A stretch of DNA of 21,898 nucleotides from Paramacrobiotus richtersi (taxonomy: Eukaryota; Tardigrada; Eutardigrada; Parachela; Macrobiotidae), in the NCBI GenBank assembly GCA_034698045.1, contig JAQGAU010001033.1, forward strand, positions 1 to 21,898. Direction: 5' to 3'. The position numbers were made by a program, and so were the translations under genes. Positions 1-10,643 of this stretch are shown in pieces. A model generated the notes under the pieces. That model saw only the letters and a program-made list of their open reading frames with translations, was not told the DNA's origin and made no database searches. Numbering within the stretch: the first letter of the stretch is position 1; every line of letters begins with the position of its first letter.

Positions 1-1484
1 CGCGCCGCCGCCAAAGCTACACCAACCAGCTAAATAGAAATAATTGTACAGCGCCTTTTGTATCCGGACTGCTAAAATTGTCACAGGACAAATCAAAAAG
101 AAATCCACGGGAGCGATACGGTTAAATCGAACAAATGGTTTCAGGTATACGCTTTCTTCCCATAATTTAAAGCAATGTTTTGTTGGAGTATTATTATTTC
201 AGAATACCACCTCCCTTTGTTTTTCGAAACAAAATTCTGAACTTCCACCGAGTGTGCTTTGTACAGAACACTTTCTAAATCCACTTTCTCACAGGTTACC
301 CGGTGCAGAGAATACGCTTTTCAGTTTCTGGCTCGACGGTCGAGCAACATGTGTAAAAACTTGGCCGTAAGGCATCTGCACAAAAATACTGTCTGGTGAA
401 CCATTGGCGGAACACTCGTTATACTCATGTACGCGAAAAGGGCGTTGGAAGGGTTTTGCAGAAAGTAGATCCCCTGCAAGCTTTTAAAAGAAATAGTTTA
501 AAGAATTCGTTACCTACTTCGTCTTTACTTAGAAATAAAAATCCGTGATTGTACTTCGAGTACATTAGATTCGACAAACATGGGTGAATAAAATACAATT
601 GCTGCTAAGAATAAGCAAATTCATTGAAAAAACGGAAACCACAATTCAGTTGCGCTGATCTGGAAGACGAAAGTTGTCGTACGGTCTATCTCATATGAAA
701 ATGTTCTTTGCGTCGAAGTGCGGTAACTGCGATGAATTTTGACAGGTCGCTGACTTGCTATACATGTATTACACAACTTGAGTATATAACAAAATTGCGC
801 GGTATAAAATAGGTTATTATAGCTTACAGATATATATGTTCTTAATGATCCGTTTACCTTTAAATTTGATACACTTAACAAACTCGGAAGATTACGTAAA
901 TAGTAATAAATCGATTCAATTGGCGTGTACTATTTTTTTGTCATATGTGTGCGTTACCTCAGCCGACGTGCGGTGGATCTAATCATTCTGATGGCATTCA
1001 ATGACAAATATTACCTGTGGTCACATTACAAATGATCAAACTTATATGTATAACGAGAACGCCCAAGCATTAGCCTCAAGTAGGACGTACTTCCCCCACT
1101 TTACTACTTGCTTGAAACATTTTGTAATCACTATTCAGTGACGGCTGCATTTTTTTGAATGGAATTTCTGGCCTTCTACACAGTTTTCCGACGATGTTTT
1201 CCCATGAAGCACATAATATTTGACAAAATAAATCGCGCTATTTATTTATCGCCAAACGGCTGAACAAATGGATTTTAGATACCGCTTAAAATGTATATAA
1301 TTGTTTATGTATACGCTTTGGAATCACTATGCCATGGCGAAACCGTGAAAGTAATAAGTAAGCTTTTTGTAATCAAAACCAGCAGATTCGGGGAGATCAG
1401 CCTTTTCAGTCATGCAACATATACTCGCACATGGCTGGCTGGACTAACATAAGCGATCCTATTTTGCCCACTCTTCTCAGCTGA
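1..1484. other. No gene recognised
   Basis: AT-rich sequence with only short open frames of 60-110 codons and no recognisable protein motif. I found no tRNA-like folds, long inverted repeats or copies of the repeats seen further right. Confidence 0.5.
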
Positions 1485-1808
1485 CTAGTGACTATGAGCG
1501 CCTGCGTCCAGTAGGAAGGGTAATTCCAAATTTCCAACAACAGGACAGAAGTTTGCTCCATTTCCAGTAATGACTTGGACCAATGGAATTAAACCAGTCA
1601 GCCCATAGATTTTTCCAAACCCATACCATTCGCTCAACACACAGCCCAGACCCACGAAAATGACCCACACGATGATCTGGTTACCAATTTGTTATTTTGC
1701 GAATTCAAAGGCGGCCGAGCACTTTTTGTCGAAAATTTTGTCACGGTACTCCTCTTCAGAAGATTTTCTTTCTAATGATACTTAAACGAAGAAAATCCGA
1801 TGCGCCAT
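1485..1808 (-). CDS. Possible small hydrophobic or secreted protein (weak)
   Basis: On the minus strand an open frame runs from 1676 to a stop at 1485. It begins with a strongly hydrophobic stretch (IIVWVIFVGLGCVLS) and continues with EWYGFGKIYGLTGLIPLV, rich in Gly, Leu and Val. It has only two Cys and no motif I recognise. An AG at 1678-1677 could serve as splice acceptor, but the tract before it is poor in pyrimidines. Upstream are a TATA-like box (1854-1846) and an ATG at 1808 reading MAHRIFF, which closes on a stop unless a weak GTTTAAG donor is used. The layout (short exon, then signal-peptide-like exon) resembles the cystatin gene nearby, but the splice sites are poor. It may equally be a chance open frame. 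Confidence 0.18.
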
Positions 1809-1860
1809 TAAGGCCCTATTGATTGGTACGCGTTTCAGAATTTAGCTTTATATAGTGGGG

Positions 1861-2942
1861 AGGATGATCATTTATTTGTTTCGATATTTTGTTTTCTGTT
1901 TGATTATTTTGTATTGGGCTTATAATATTATGTTATTGTTCACAGTATCTTTTTCGTCCTATTGAACCATGCACTTGAGCCAACTTTCATACTGCGTATT
2001 TATCTGCTTGTAATTCTAATTGGTATATGTGCAGTCTGGTTGTTTTGTACAGGATTCCCTGAGTAAACTTCTCTTTTTTTCATAAAACGATAATCGATAG
2101 AATTGTTGCGAATTCTCCTTAATTTAGTTAAGCTGTACTCCACAACAATCAAGATCTGAAAAAGCAAAAGTGATGAAAAACGCCGACCAGAGGTTCGTTC
2201 ACAGTATATGAGCAAGCAAGCAGACAAGTGAGGTAACGGATTGTGGAACTCTCGTGACGGTTATGAATTGTGTACTTGTACATGTACAGATGCAGGCATA
2301 ATTAAATACTATATATAGATATAGTAGCTAGCACAACGCGTAATATATATCAAGGATATTCAAGGACGTTTCTTTCTGACTTGGACAAATCTGCTACATT
2401 AACGGATATTTTGTATCTGCCCAAGGATAAAGAATTTTTTCTTGACAAATTTCAGTCTTTTCAAGGCAAAAAACGCTTCCAGGGACAAACCTTTACAAAT
2501 CATACAAAATATGTACCGGTCATACTGTTTTTTATCTGTTCAGACATTGTTTTCCGAATTGGATGTGTTTTTCTATGATTCGGAGGTCCGAATCACTTCT
2601 TCCCACATAAATATTTTTAATAGGGGATGCTTCTTTTGTCTTTAGTTGCGCAAGGGGCTTTCTGCTCTGGACAGTCTTCAAACGACGTCTATATAAAGAC
2701 TTTATTACGAAAGCCGCATCGGAAAACGTCTATATTGTTTGGTATTTGCGGTGCATCAATATTGCAGTTTTATCTTAATAACCTTGTCAGATTATCATTT
2801 AGGTTTTTTCTAAATAGTTACGTATCGACTAACCTAATGAGGTAAATATGCACTAATGAGGTAAATAGTACCATAGCTGAATTAGTGGTTCAATCACCGG
2901 CAGCCTGGAATCTGAGCAAACATATGTGAGTAGACATGTTCC
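1861..2942. other. Gene-poor AT-rich stretch with a short direct repeat
   Basis: Short open frames overlap here in several frames without recognisable motifs. A 15-base direct repeat (CTAATGAGGTAAATA) occurs at 2834-2848 and 2853-2867 with a 19-base period. Nothing else stands out. Confidence 0.5.
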
Positions 2943-2973
2943 GCCTTCCCTTGTTCTGAGAACAAGGGAAGGC
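2943..2973. repeat. Perfect 31-base palindrome
   Basis: The arm GCCTTCCCTTGTTCT (2943-2957) is followed by a single G (2958) and then by its exact reverse complement (2959-2973). That is 15 paired bases with no mismatch. As RNA it would form a tight hairpin and as DNA a small cruciform. No poly-T tract or gene end lies next to it, so a terminator role is not supported. Confidence 0.85.
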
Positions 2974-3589
2974 TGTCATTTCGTCATTTTACACAAGATT
3001 TTAGTGACAGTGCTAAAAACATTTTACTGTTCTCTTTAATCAAAGAAACTGCTTCCATCACTGAACGTTGCAAGTCAACGGAAGAAAAACACAATGCTCT
3101 TGGACAGTTCTGTACTCGTGCCGGTTTTTGTTTATCTGAAAGACAGGCGGTACATTATATTTACCTAATGTAGTCGAAGAAATGAAATATTGTTAAGGCG
3201 TCGTCGGCTATAGCCGTCGGCCGATGTATAGGCTATTAGGCGGCGGGGAGCACAGAGGTGAACCACTCAGAAGGCGGCCTATCCGAAGCTGGAATGTGGT
3301 ATCACCGGTTCAAGGTTGCTTCCTTCTAGCTCGATCGCGATATTCAATACCGACTTCAACCAAGACTGAGCTATCACTTGTTGAATATTAGTAGTTACCT
3401 GGGCGCAGTATAGCCAACTACCCTACCTGACCGTTTTCGATGGTACAGGACTACATGGTACCTTATAGCATCAGGCAGCTCTCATTGCCCGAAGCCTAAT
3501 CAAAGACAAGAACGCAGGCGCACCTTAATTTCCAAACCGGCTTTTCCAGATGATCACACCTGTTGGACCAGGACTGCTTCCTGCGTGTG
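2974..3589. other. Upstream region of the cystatin gene
   Basis: No coding region recognised. A more GC-rich patch near 3200-3260 contains the small palindrome CGGCTATAGCCG. The stretch leads into the TATA-like box of the cystatin gene. Confidence 0.4.
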
Positions 3590-3598
3590 TATAAAATA
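3590..3598 (+). promoter_or_regulatory. TATA-like box before the cystatin gene
   Basis: TATAAAATA lies 89 bases before the cystatin ATG, which would leave a 5' leader of about 55-60 bases if transcription starts some 30 bases downstream. The assignment rests on sequence and spacing only. Confidence 0.45.
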
Positions 3599-3678
3599 AG
3601 ACCATTCGAAGGCTAGAAGTTTGTTAAGTGCGTTTCGTCTGGCATTCAGTAACGTTACCTAGATCCCCGTTTGAGAAT

Positions 3679-4703
3679 ATGGCTTTCGCCGTGTGGTATC
3701 TGTAAGTAATGCATGCGAATTACCTTTGTGGGGCGGATACTGATATTGCTATATACTTCTTACAGTACATTTCCGTTATGGGTAATATACAGTATTTTTA
3801 CACCTGGGAGATTTAAGCCCCATCGATCGATTTTTGTGGTCTGATCTCATCTACAAATCCTTGAGATATCCGCCCGCTGGCGCTTTGAAATACGGTCATA
3901 TAATTATTACACCTTGCTGAATTTTCCCGTTTTTCAGTGTCTCGGTTCTGTTAGTGGCTGGAGTGGCTATGGCGGATGGCGGTCCCGGCGGATTGGACAA
4001 GATCAGGCCTGTTGACAACGATGCCAAAGATGCGTTTGAAGCGGTAAAACGGCAGTCAGCAACAGGTTGCCGCACCACGTCTGCCGCACCAGGTTTAAAC
4101 TCCCATGTTATGAATGTCAGCCATAACAGGATATGGGTTACCTGCTTGCGTAATAAAGATTATTATTATTATTATATTATTAAAGCAAACATAATTATAG
4201 GGCTGACTTCCCTAAACGCACTTTTTAGAATAATCATTTTGCTGTTATCAAAAATGGTGCTATAAATTTAAAAAACTGAACAGAACTTGAAAAAGTTAAC
4301 AACCTTGGCTTTTTGCTACCAATTATGTTCCGCAATGCCAGAGTTTCGTGTTGAGAAAATTCCACTTCGACGGCTAAAGTTAAGACATAACCCGATTGGT
4401 CCATTTGCAGGTTAAACCGTGCGTGGCAAGCAAGGTCCAAGTTGACGAGGCGACACTGAAGCCCGAGGAATATGCTCTACAACCAACTAATGACGGATTC
4501 AAAATATTTTTCATCAGGGTGAAATATTACCTGACATTACAATAGCGTAAAAAACTGATTATTTTTATAATTCCTAGATCCGCATCACTAACCGGACAAC
4601 CGACAAGTATATTTTTGCACGCATTCAGCGCAATCGCGAGGGACAGTTTCTCCTGAGGGACACAAGGATGCCCAATGATAACGAGAAACTAAATGTTTTT
4701 TAA
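3679..4703 (+). CDS. Secreted stefin-like cystatin, four exons
   Basis: I assembled exons 3679-3701, 3938-4043, 4411-4518 and 4578-4703, giving 120 residues. All introns are GT/AG (GTAAGT; GTAAAA with TTGCAG; GTGAAA with TTCCTAG). Residues 1-20 (MAFAVWYLVSVLLVAGVAMA) form a signal peptide. The mature start GGPGGLDKIRP carries the glycine that cystatins push into the papain cleft. From V44 to Q67 the spacing matches stefins exactly, followed by the strand FKIFFIRIRI, the motif DKYIFARI and an end (NDNEKLNVF) that mirrors the stefin end DELTYF. Cystatins inhibit papain-like cysteine proteases. Here the loop is QPTNDG instead of QVVAG, and the LP or PW of the second hairpin is absent, so inhibition is doubtful. 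There is one Cys (C47), so no type-2 disulfides. A possible poly(A) signal ATTAAA lies at 4803. The family call is strong; the function is inferred. Confidence 0.8.
4159..4183. repeat. ATT microsatellite in cystatin intron 2
   Basis: A run of ATT units with one interruption lies in the second cystatin intron (4044-4410). Confidence 0.85.
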
Positions 4704-4802
4704 AGTGATACTTTGGCTAGGTGCGCCTACGACAGCGCGGTCTGTTACAAACATCCGGTATATGTGTGGTTTTGCGATATCTTACTGTACTACCAATCAC
4801 TA

Positions 4803-4808
4803 ATTAAA
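4803..4808 (+). terminator. Possible poly(A) signal of the cystatin gene
   Basis: ATTAAA lies 100 bases after the cystatin stop codon. It is the common variant of AATAAA; no canonical AATAAA is nearer. The call is based on position only. Confidence 0.3.
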
Positions 4809-5131
4809 TCCGCTGCTTGGCTGAAATATTTTACGTGAGAATCACAAGCACAGTTTGGCATTAACCAGCGGAATTCACGTACGAAATTCTCGCTGCCTGG
4901 GAGCCTAACATCGCCTTCATATCTATAGCTAGATTGTTACACCGGTTTTTGATAATAATATCTAACAATATACATGCAGTGAGCTGTCCTGTCACATAAT
5001 AACACAGTGTCTGTGAATCCTTAGCGTCATGTGCAGCCAGAGTCATAAAACTATCAGCCCGTCCCTGTGGGTTGGCCTCGTGCATATATGTACATACATG
5101 TTTACAATAATTATACTTTTTCAAACTACAT

Positions 5132-5230
5132 ATGCTTCAACCAACAGTCTTACAACAACTCCAACAACAACAGACTCCAACAACAATCACTGTTGAACAT
5201 GGAGGACCTCCGCTTCGCTTCGGTCGATAA
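5132..5230 (+). CDS. Tiny ORF ending in an RFamide-like tail (weak)
   Basis: An ATG at 5132 opens a 32-codon frame with a Gln-rich middle (over a CAA repeat) that ends in HGGPPLRFGR and a stop. In animal neuropeptide precursors RFG followed by a basic residue gives an amidated RFamide. There is no signal peptide in this short frame and no basic cleavage site before the candidate peptide. If real, it would have to be the last exon of a gene whose first exons I did not find. A chance RFG-basic string is expected about once in six frames of a window this size. Confidence 0.15.
   Translation: MLQPTVLQQLQQQQTPTTITVEHGGPPLRFGR
5149..5193. repeat. Imperfect CAA/CAACTC simple repeat
   Basis: A run of CAA units interrupted by CTC and GACTC triplets. 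It explains the Gln-, Asn- and Thr-rich short frames over this stretch. Confidence 0.7.
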
Positions 5231-5518
5231 ATGTCAGTACTGCGAGTTCTAAGCCGCAACAATACGGCCTGCGCAATGGGCTCTACCAAGAACTTACTAT
5301 ATCTAAAAGGACTGGTAGGTGATTAAGTAACCGTGCCCAAGGTCACGGTTACGGTATGAGGCTGCTATGAACATCATCTTGCAAATAGTAACCATTGCCA
5401 TGCCGTGGTATGAAGAATCTCTACTTTCTGCCATGGTCATGGTTATCGTTGACCGTGTATCATCGGTTTTCTGCAACACCCAGGAATTGCTCGTCATTAT
5501 TACATGGATACTCCTTAC

Positions 5519-5649
5519 CTTCTCACTGCTACTTGGTCGCGAACGTCCAGATGACTGCAGATCTCTAGTTTCAGCTCGGATACCAGATTGTTTATCCCCC
5601 GTTCGCCGCTGTACGAAGAATCAGTAGTAACAGAATCCACTGACGACAT
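5519..5649 (-). pseudogene. Orphan exon 1 of the F-box-like family
   Basis: On the minus strand an ATG at 5649 opens 43 clean codons (MSSVDSVTTD at the start, LKLEICSHLDVRDQVAVR at the end), then a GTAAGG donor at 5518. It aligns along its whole length with exon 1 of the intact gene at 15177, including the start, the SSYS motif, the F-box half ELKLEICSHL and the donor phase (two bases). No exon 2 with VCKRW follows downstream (toward lower coordinates) in the window. Beyond the donor the sequence soon stops resembling the intact gene's intron. It is most simply a gene cut off after exon 1, although the exon itself shows no damage. It could still be spliced to some unknown exon. Confidence 0.7.
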
Positions 5650-6547
5650 ATTGTGAGCGCTACAGTACTTCAGACTTCAGACATGTACTGTATGTCACAT
5701 ACCATCTGCGGAAGTTTAACGTGCGCAAATGAACCGACTTCGAAAGTTTTAAAAAGACAACTACATATTATGGAGACGATGGAAACTAATAGTTCGCAGC
5801 GAAATGCGGTAGAGATGAAGAACGCAGTGCACATACGGTCATTTACATAACGTGTCCGTTATCTGCGCCGTATCCTGGTTTTCTGGCACTGATTTGCATG
5901 GCTAACAGGTAGCGTCCTCGGTCTGTCAGTATACTTGCCGATAAAAACACCACCACACTGGGAGGTCAGTCAAATGCGTAGTACTTCAGCGGCTTCCGGC
6001 TGAAAATTTGCGAATTGTTCTGGTACCGCAATCTTTTATGCAATTTAGTTGCATTTCCAGTTCCACTATTAATAATTACTAGTATATATGTAGGGTGACA
6101 CACTGTAGGCATCCGTGCTGGTAGTTTTGACTCACTCACTCACTGACTCTGTACTGCTAACGATTCTGCTTTGTCGAATTTTGTTCTGGCACACAATCCA
6201 CGGCGGGAATATCTCGAACGACCGTACGACTTCATGAAAGACGGCATTTACGTCTATATTCAGTTGTACTCTTTAGCAAAATTTATTAGATTCTCTCAAC
6301 CGAATGCAACACTTTTCAATACAAAAATTTGCTTCTCAGTGATAACATAACTTCGAGATCTTAATCTTAAATCTTAAGAAAGAGATCCGATACTGACAAT
6401 GAGCGCGAGTTCATAATTCATTAACGATAGTAAAATCTGACTGCAAAACACCGAAATCCATAATGGCCGACTGCAGCCACGTTGTTAACATTACTACAGC
6501 TCCACTAGTCTGCTTCCTACACCGGCTGACTTACAAAGTATGTACGA
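5650..6547. repeat. Duplicated flank shared with 15180-15625 and 8700-9050
   Basis: No gene. The stretch upstream of the orphan exon resembles the stretch upstream of the intact gene: CCATATCCTGGTT-like near 5868 and 15371, ACTGGGAGGTCAG-like near 5957 and 15450, GGAATATCTCG with ATGAAAGACG near 6210 and 15600. Part of it (6200-6340) also resembles 8920-9050, for example GAATGCAACACTTTTCAATACA. A short run of TCAC units lies near 6131-6148. The end of the block reaches the 3' side of pseudogene copy 1. Confidence 0.55.
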
Positions 6548-7960
6548 TCAGCGGGGAAGGCAGTACATGCGATGCAGCAGTTCCGTGGTCAGTTTGTTGA
6601 AGGTCAGCGGATCCAGCTGTCGCAGAGCGGCAACATCCACCCCGTAGTTTTGCCCGGTTACCGGCACACCTTCGTTTAAGCTAATGGAATATAACCCCGT
6701 ATCACTGTTAACGATCAATGACCAGCCACTAATTGTTGTGCTTTCTGGGCATTATACACGAAACAAATGCTAACCTAGATCAGTACAAGAGAACATATGC
6801 CCATGAATATTACCATTTGATGAGATCGCCAATTGTTAGCCAATGGCGTTCTTGGGCATCGCTGTGAATCCACGAATTGTACAGCTGCACGACACCATTC
6901 CGCACCGCGGGACTGACCTCCGGGCAGTTAGAATCCAACGCCATAATAAAGGAACGAAAGTGCTCCTTGAGCGGCTGGCTGCGGTCAAACTCATGCCGGG
7001 GCAGGACAATCGGCAGTTTTTTGTTACGACTACCGGCAGCGTCTCGTTCCATCGTGGCGTAACGACAAAGCATGTCGTCGTCAAACCACGCCATAACCGC
7101 GCCACCAAAAACATTCCCGATGGTGTAGTTCTCCAGTGTCAGCTTCCGGGCGTCATCAATTAGGTACCGCAGCATCGACCCATGCCATTCTGGACTGAAC
7201 CACCAATCCTCCTGCCATACCTGACAATCCCGGAGAATCAGCTGAATGAGATCGGCCTGTTTCTTTCTGATAACTCGCGCTACAACACCGAACTCGCGTC
7301 CCTCAGAATCCACGTTTCACAAAACCAGAATCTTGGTGTTCTTGTGTACATGCAGATTTAACGCGTGTGCCAGGCGATTTGTGGCGATCGCTACATCATA
7401 GCGATGTTCCATTTCACGTCCTTGATCATGGAACTTTGCTTGATGTTTGGGCTGGATGGCCAGGCTGGGCATTTTCGTGACATCCATGTCAACGTACTGG
7501 GATAGAAACACTTTGGACAGATCTGATCGCCATCGCTTGCATACCCTAAAACAATATGGAAGTGTTTATTATTCTATTAAATGGGATCCCACAAATCGCA
7601 GCGCCAATCGCAGTGCCGAATTTAAGAGTGAGACCGTGGGGGCGGGGCCACGTCACCGATTTGAAATGTTGCTCATGGGTTCGTCAAACCGCGACTACTA
7701 GCTCGGCGAACCCGGTCCTCTCCTAAGTTCGCCCATGATCGCAAACGCAACCTGTAAGATTCTGTTTCTATTCTATCTAAACTATTGAAGAAACTTAACC
7801 CGGGGATGCTCGCGCTTTAGTTGATCGCTTACTTCCTCATGGCTTGTTGGTCGTGGACCTCCAAATAGCTGCAGATCTCTAGTTTCAGCTAGGTCGGGAG
7901 ATCGTCCATTCCACATTCGTCGCTGTACGCAGAATCAGTAACAGTACTCACGGAGGACAT
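6548..7960 (-). pseudogene. F-box-like family copy 1, pseudogene with two stops
   Basis: Three exons: 7960-7833, 7545-6814 and 6680-6548, with donors GTAAGC and GTAATA and acceptors GTTTTAG and TCCATTAG. The total would be 331 codons, matching the intact copy. Exon 1 reads MSSVSTVTDSAYS, then MDDLPT, then TAG (7891-7889) where copy 2 has a Glu codon, followed by LKLEICSYLEVHDQQAMR. Exon 2 starts VCKRWRSDLSKVFLSQYVDM and has TGA (7319-7317) in KILVL-stop-NV where the other copies read LVLRHV, a CGA-to-TGA change. The rest of exon 2 is open and keeps LPRHEFDRSQP and NCPEVSP. Exon 3 (CLNEGVPV to LLHRMYCLPR) is clean. An extra in-frame ATG lies at 7972. Two stops with intact splice sites indicate a fairly recent loss. 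Confidence 0.85.
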
Positions 7961-7972
7961 CTTCTGGCCCAT

Positions 7973-9222
7973 TTTGTAGGTGCTTGGTCGAATAGGAAAT
8001 GTGTCAAAATCTGCGAAAGTCTGATAACGCCAGAAAATGCAAGAAGTCACAAAATCGATGATGGCATCTGGCTTTTTTGCGCAGGCAATGTAGCGAGGCT
8101 TCATAACTTCATGTCAGGCCGATTTAAGCTTGTCAATCGCCCGAATCAAAAATAAACGTGCTTGTGCAATGTATTACTGCCTTCCTCTCCCGTGCTAGTG
8201 CCTTGTGCCGATCGAAATCACTGCAGTAATGCTGTGTAGTGCTCGTTTCTGTGTTATCTGATGATCTGGTACTGATTGGGATACTGTAATATTGCTGAAT
8301 GAGATGTACCGGTGCGCACCAATCACCCAGAAATGGTCAGCTGTACAAGATACAAAGCAATTAATCGATCGCGGTCTAATGATTCATTTAAGTTAGTAGT
8401 GATCATAAAGGTCATCACTTCTCACTACTTTAAGAAATGAGAAAAATGCCAAAGAGAAGATTCTTTAAATGAAGAATCACTCAATAATCGAATGAATTCA
8501 ATGGATCATGAACAGTACAAATGTCAATACTGCGCTTAATCATAGAACAGTGGCATAATTCCGATAAAATTTGCTGTTGTTAATAAACCGTGGAACATTC
8601 ACCAGAAGTTTCGCTAAACCTTTCGATATTTCAGTCTTTTTCAAGTTACTATTTTTATTTCGTTAAAGATCACAATATCATTTATGGTTAGAATGTACAT
8701 AGTCATAAGCATTAGCACAGTGGGAAGGTCAGTCGACAACGCACCATAATCTCTATCGAGTTCTTATTTTTTTGCCAAGTCGCAGCATTTGTATGGAAAC
8801 CGCATGTCGTTAATTATACGGTGACGCTAGCGCGCTGTAGGCATCCATAACATCCGCATTTCTAATAGGCATTCTTCTTGGATTAATTACTACTAAATTA
8901 GAGATTTTGTGTCATCCGTGCATCGTGGACATTCAAATATCTTGCAGTACACGAAAGACACCACTTCCGTCTGCGTAAAGTTCGTTAAATTCATTAGCTT
9001 TTTCTCCACAGAATGCAACGTACTTTTCAATACAAACATTTCCACATCGCATCGCCAGTAAATCTTAAAACGGAGATCAGAATCAGAAACTGCGCATTAA
9101 ATGCATAAACAAGAGTTAAAACTGATCGCAAAACATAATAATATCCGACAGGTGACAGCCACCTTAGTGACCTTACTAACATCACTGACATGACCACGGC
9201 GCCGCTAATCCGATGCCGGGCA
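7973..9222. other. Spacer between F-box copies, with repeat fragments
   Basis: No gene recognised. The stretch 8270-8610 resembles parts of the composite repeat at 12200-12700 and 16490-16730 (for example CACCCAGAAATGGTCAG at 8319, and AGAACAGTGGCATAATTCCG at 8544). The stretch 8700-9050 resembles the flank block at 5900-6340. The spacer therefore mixes the two duplicated sequence types of the window. Confidence 0.5.
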
Positions 9223-10643
9223 CTATCTACCAGTTGACGTAATTGTGTGATTGGTCAGCTGGGCAGACACTGCCAGACAGTGCATGCGATGCAGCAGTTC
9301 CGTGGTCGGTTTGTTCAAGATCAGCGGATCCAGCTGCCGCAGCGCCGCCACATCCACCTCTAACGTTTCCCGCAGCACCGGCACACCTTCGTTCAGGCTA
9401 AAAAAGGAAGAAAATACCTCGTCAGACCAAACTTTATCGAACGTATCACCGCCACCAAACGTCATGCTTTCTGTACTATATATACGAACTTAATCAAAGT
9501 CTAAATGAGGATCCATGAAAATTACCATTTGATGAGAACGCCAGTTGCTTGCCATTGGTGATCTTGGGCATCGCTGTGAATCCACGATTTGTACAGCTGC
9601 ACGACATCGTTCCGCACTTGTGGGCTCACTTCCGGACAGTTAGCATTCAACGCCATAATGAAGGAACGATAGTGGTCCTTGATCAGCGGCTTGCTGCAGT
9701 CGAACTCGTGTCGGGGCAGGACAATCGGCAGTCTCTTGTGCATATTATCGGCAGCGGAGTTCCGGTGAGGCATGTCGTAATCAAACCAAAAAACCGCCCC
9801 ACCAAACACATTCCCTATGGTGTAGTTGTCCAGTATCAGCTTCCTAGTGGACGGAGTCAGACAACGCAGCATCCACCCATAACGGCCATAATAGCCTGAT
9901 TTCAACCAGAAACGGCCGTTAGCACCGTACTCTTCCTCCGTCCCACAATCCTTGAGAACCAGCTGGATGAGGTAGGCCTGTTTTTCCTGGATAACTCGCG
10001 CCACAACATCGTACTGGTGTCCCTCAAAAAAGTCGTGCACATGTCGCAAAACCAACACTTTGGAGTTTGGTGTCCTTCGTACATACAGATTCAACGCGTG
10101 ATTCAGACGGAGTTCGAAGACCAGAATATCATAGTCCTCCACTCCGTAACGATACTGGGCCTCGATGGCCAGGCTTGGGATTTTCCAGACATCCAGGTCA
10201 ACGTATCGGGACAAAAACACTATGGACAGATTCGACTTCCACCGCTTGCACACGCTGAAACAACACGGAAGCATTTAGCGACAAATTGAGCAAACAGCAA
10301 ATTTAAGGAGGAAAAGACCCCGGCCGTCGAGGATTCCCGATCGATTTCTCTTGGCGAACTGTTGGTGCTTGGGTTCGTCCAAATGCGAACCAACAAGACC
10401 TGCATTTGCCCATGGTCGCAAATCCGCAAGATGAATAAGATCATGGAATTTCTGTTCATACCGAACAGAATTTTGTCGTAATCATGCTTATCACTTAAGA
10501 TCTTAATGCAATCACTACTTAATCATGCAGCACCAAACTTTGCTCGCGCTTTCGCTGATCGCTTACTTCCTCATGTGTTGTTGATCGTGGACATTCAAAT
10601 AGCTGCAGATCTCCAGTCTGAGCTCGGCCGCGAGATCGTCCAT
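9223..10643 (-). CDS. F-box-like protein, copy 2
   Basis: Exons 10643-10567, 10254-9526 and 9397-9223 give 326 residues without a stop (donors GTAAGC, GTAATT; acceptors TTTCAG, TTTTTTAG). Residues 1-45 form an F-box (MDDLAAELRLEICSYL, then VCKRWKS across the first intron), the domain that binds Skp1 in SCF ubiquitin ligases. The rest is a family domain I do not recognise, with EKQAYLIQLVLKDC, NYTIGNVFGGAV, LPRHEFDCSKP, RSFIMAL and NCPEVSP, ending in VDVAALRQLDPL. The tail (58 codons) is longer than in the other copies. The ancestral start has gone: the matching ATG is now AGC, and a 7-base deletion relative to copy 1 shifts the old N-terminus out of frame. The start at 10643 is the first in-frame ATG, with G at -3 and +4. 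About 17 N-terminal residues are lost, but not the F-box. It is probably still a gene. Confidence 0.75.

Noticed and set aside
44-370. 108-codon plus-strand open frame
   Set aside because: No motif, no likely start context or splice sites, and mixed composition typical of a chance frame.
2881-2905. GGTTCAATCACC considered as a tRNA box B
   Set aside because: It lacks the CC ending of the consensus and there is no T-stem or upstream box A.
4861-5124. 87-codon minus-strand open frame (MKKYNYCKHV)
   Set aside because: No recognisable domain, no signal peptide or repeats, and no sign of splicing; length is possible by chance.
5367-5627. 86-codon plus-strand hydrophobic frame
   Set aside because: Its second half is the antisense of the orphan F-box exon, so it is a shadow; the hydrophobic start has no further support.
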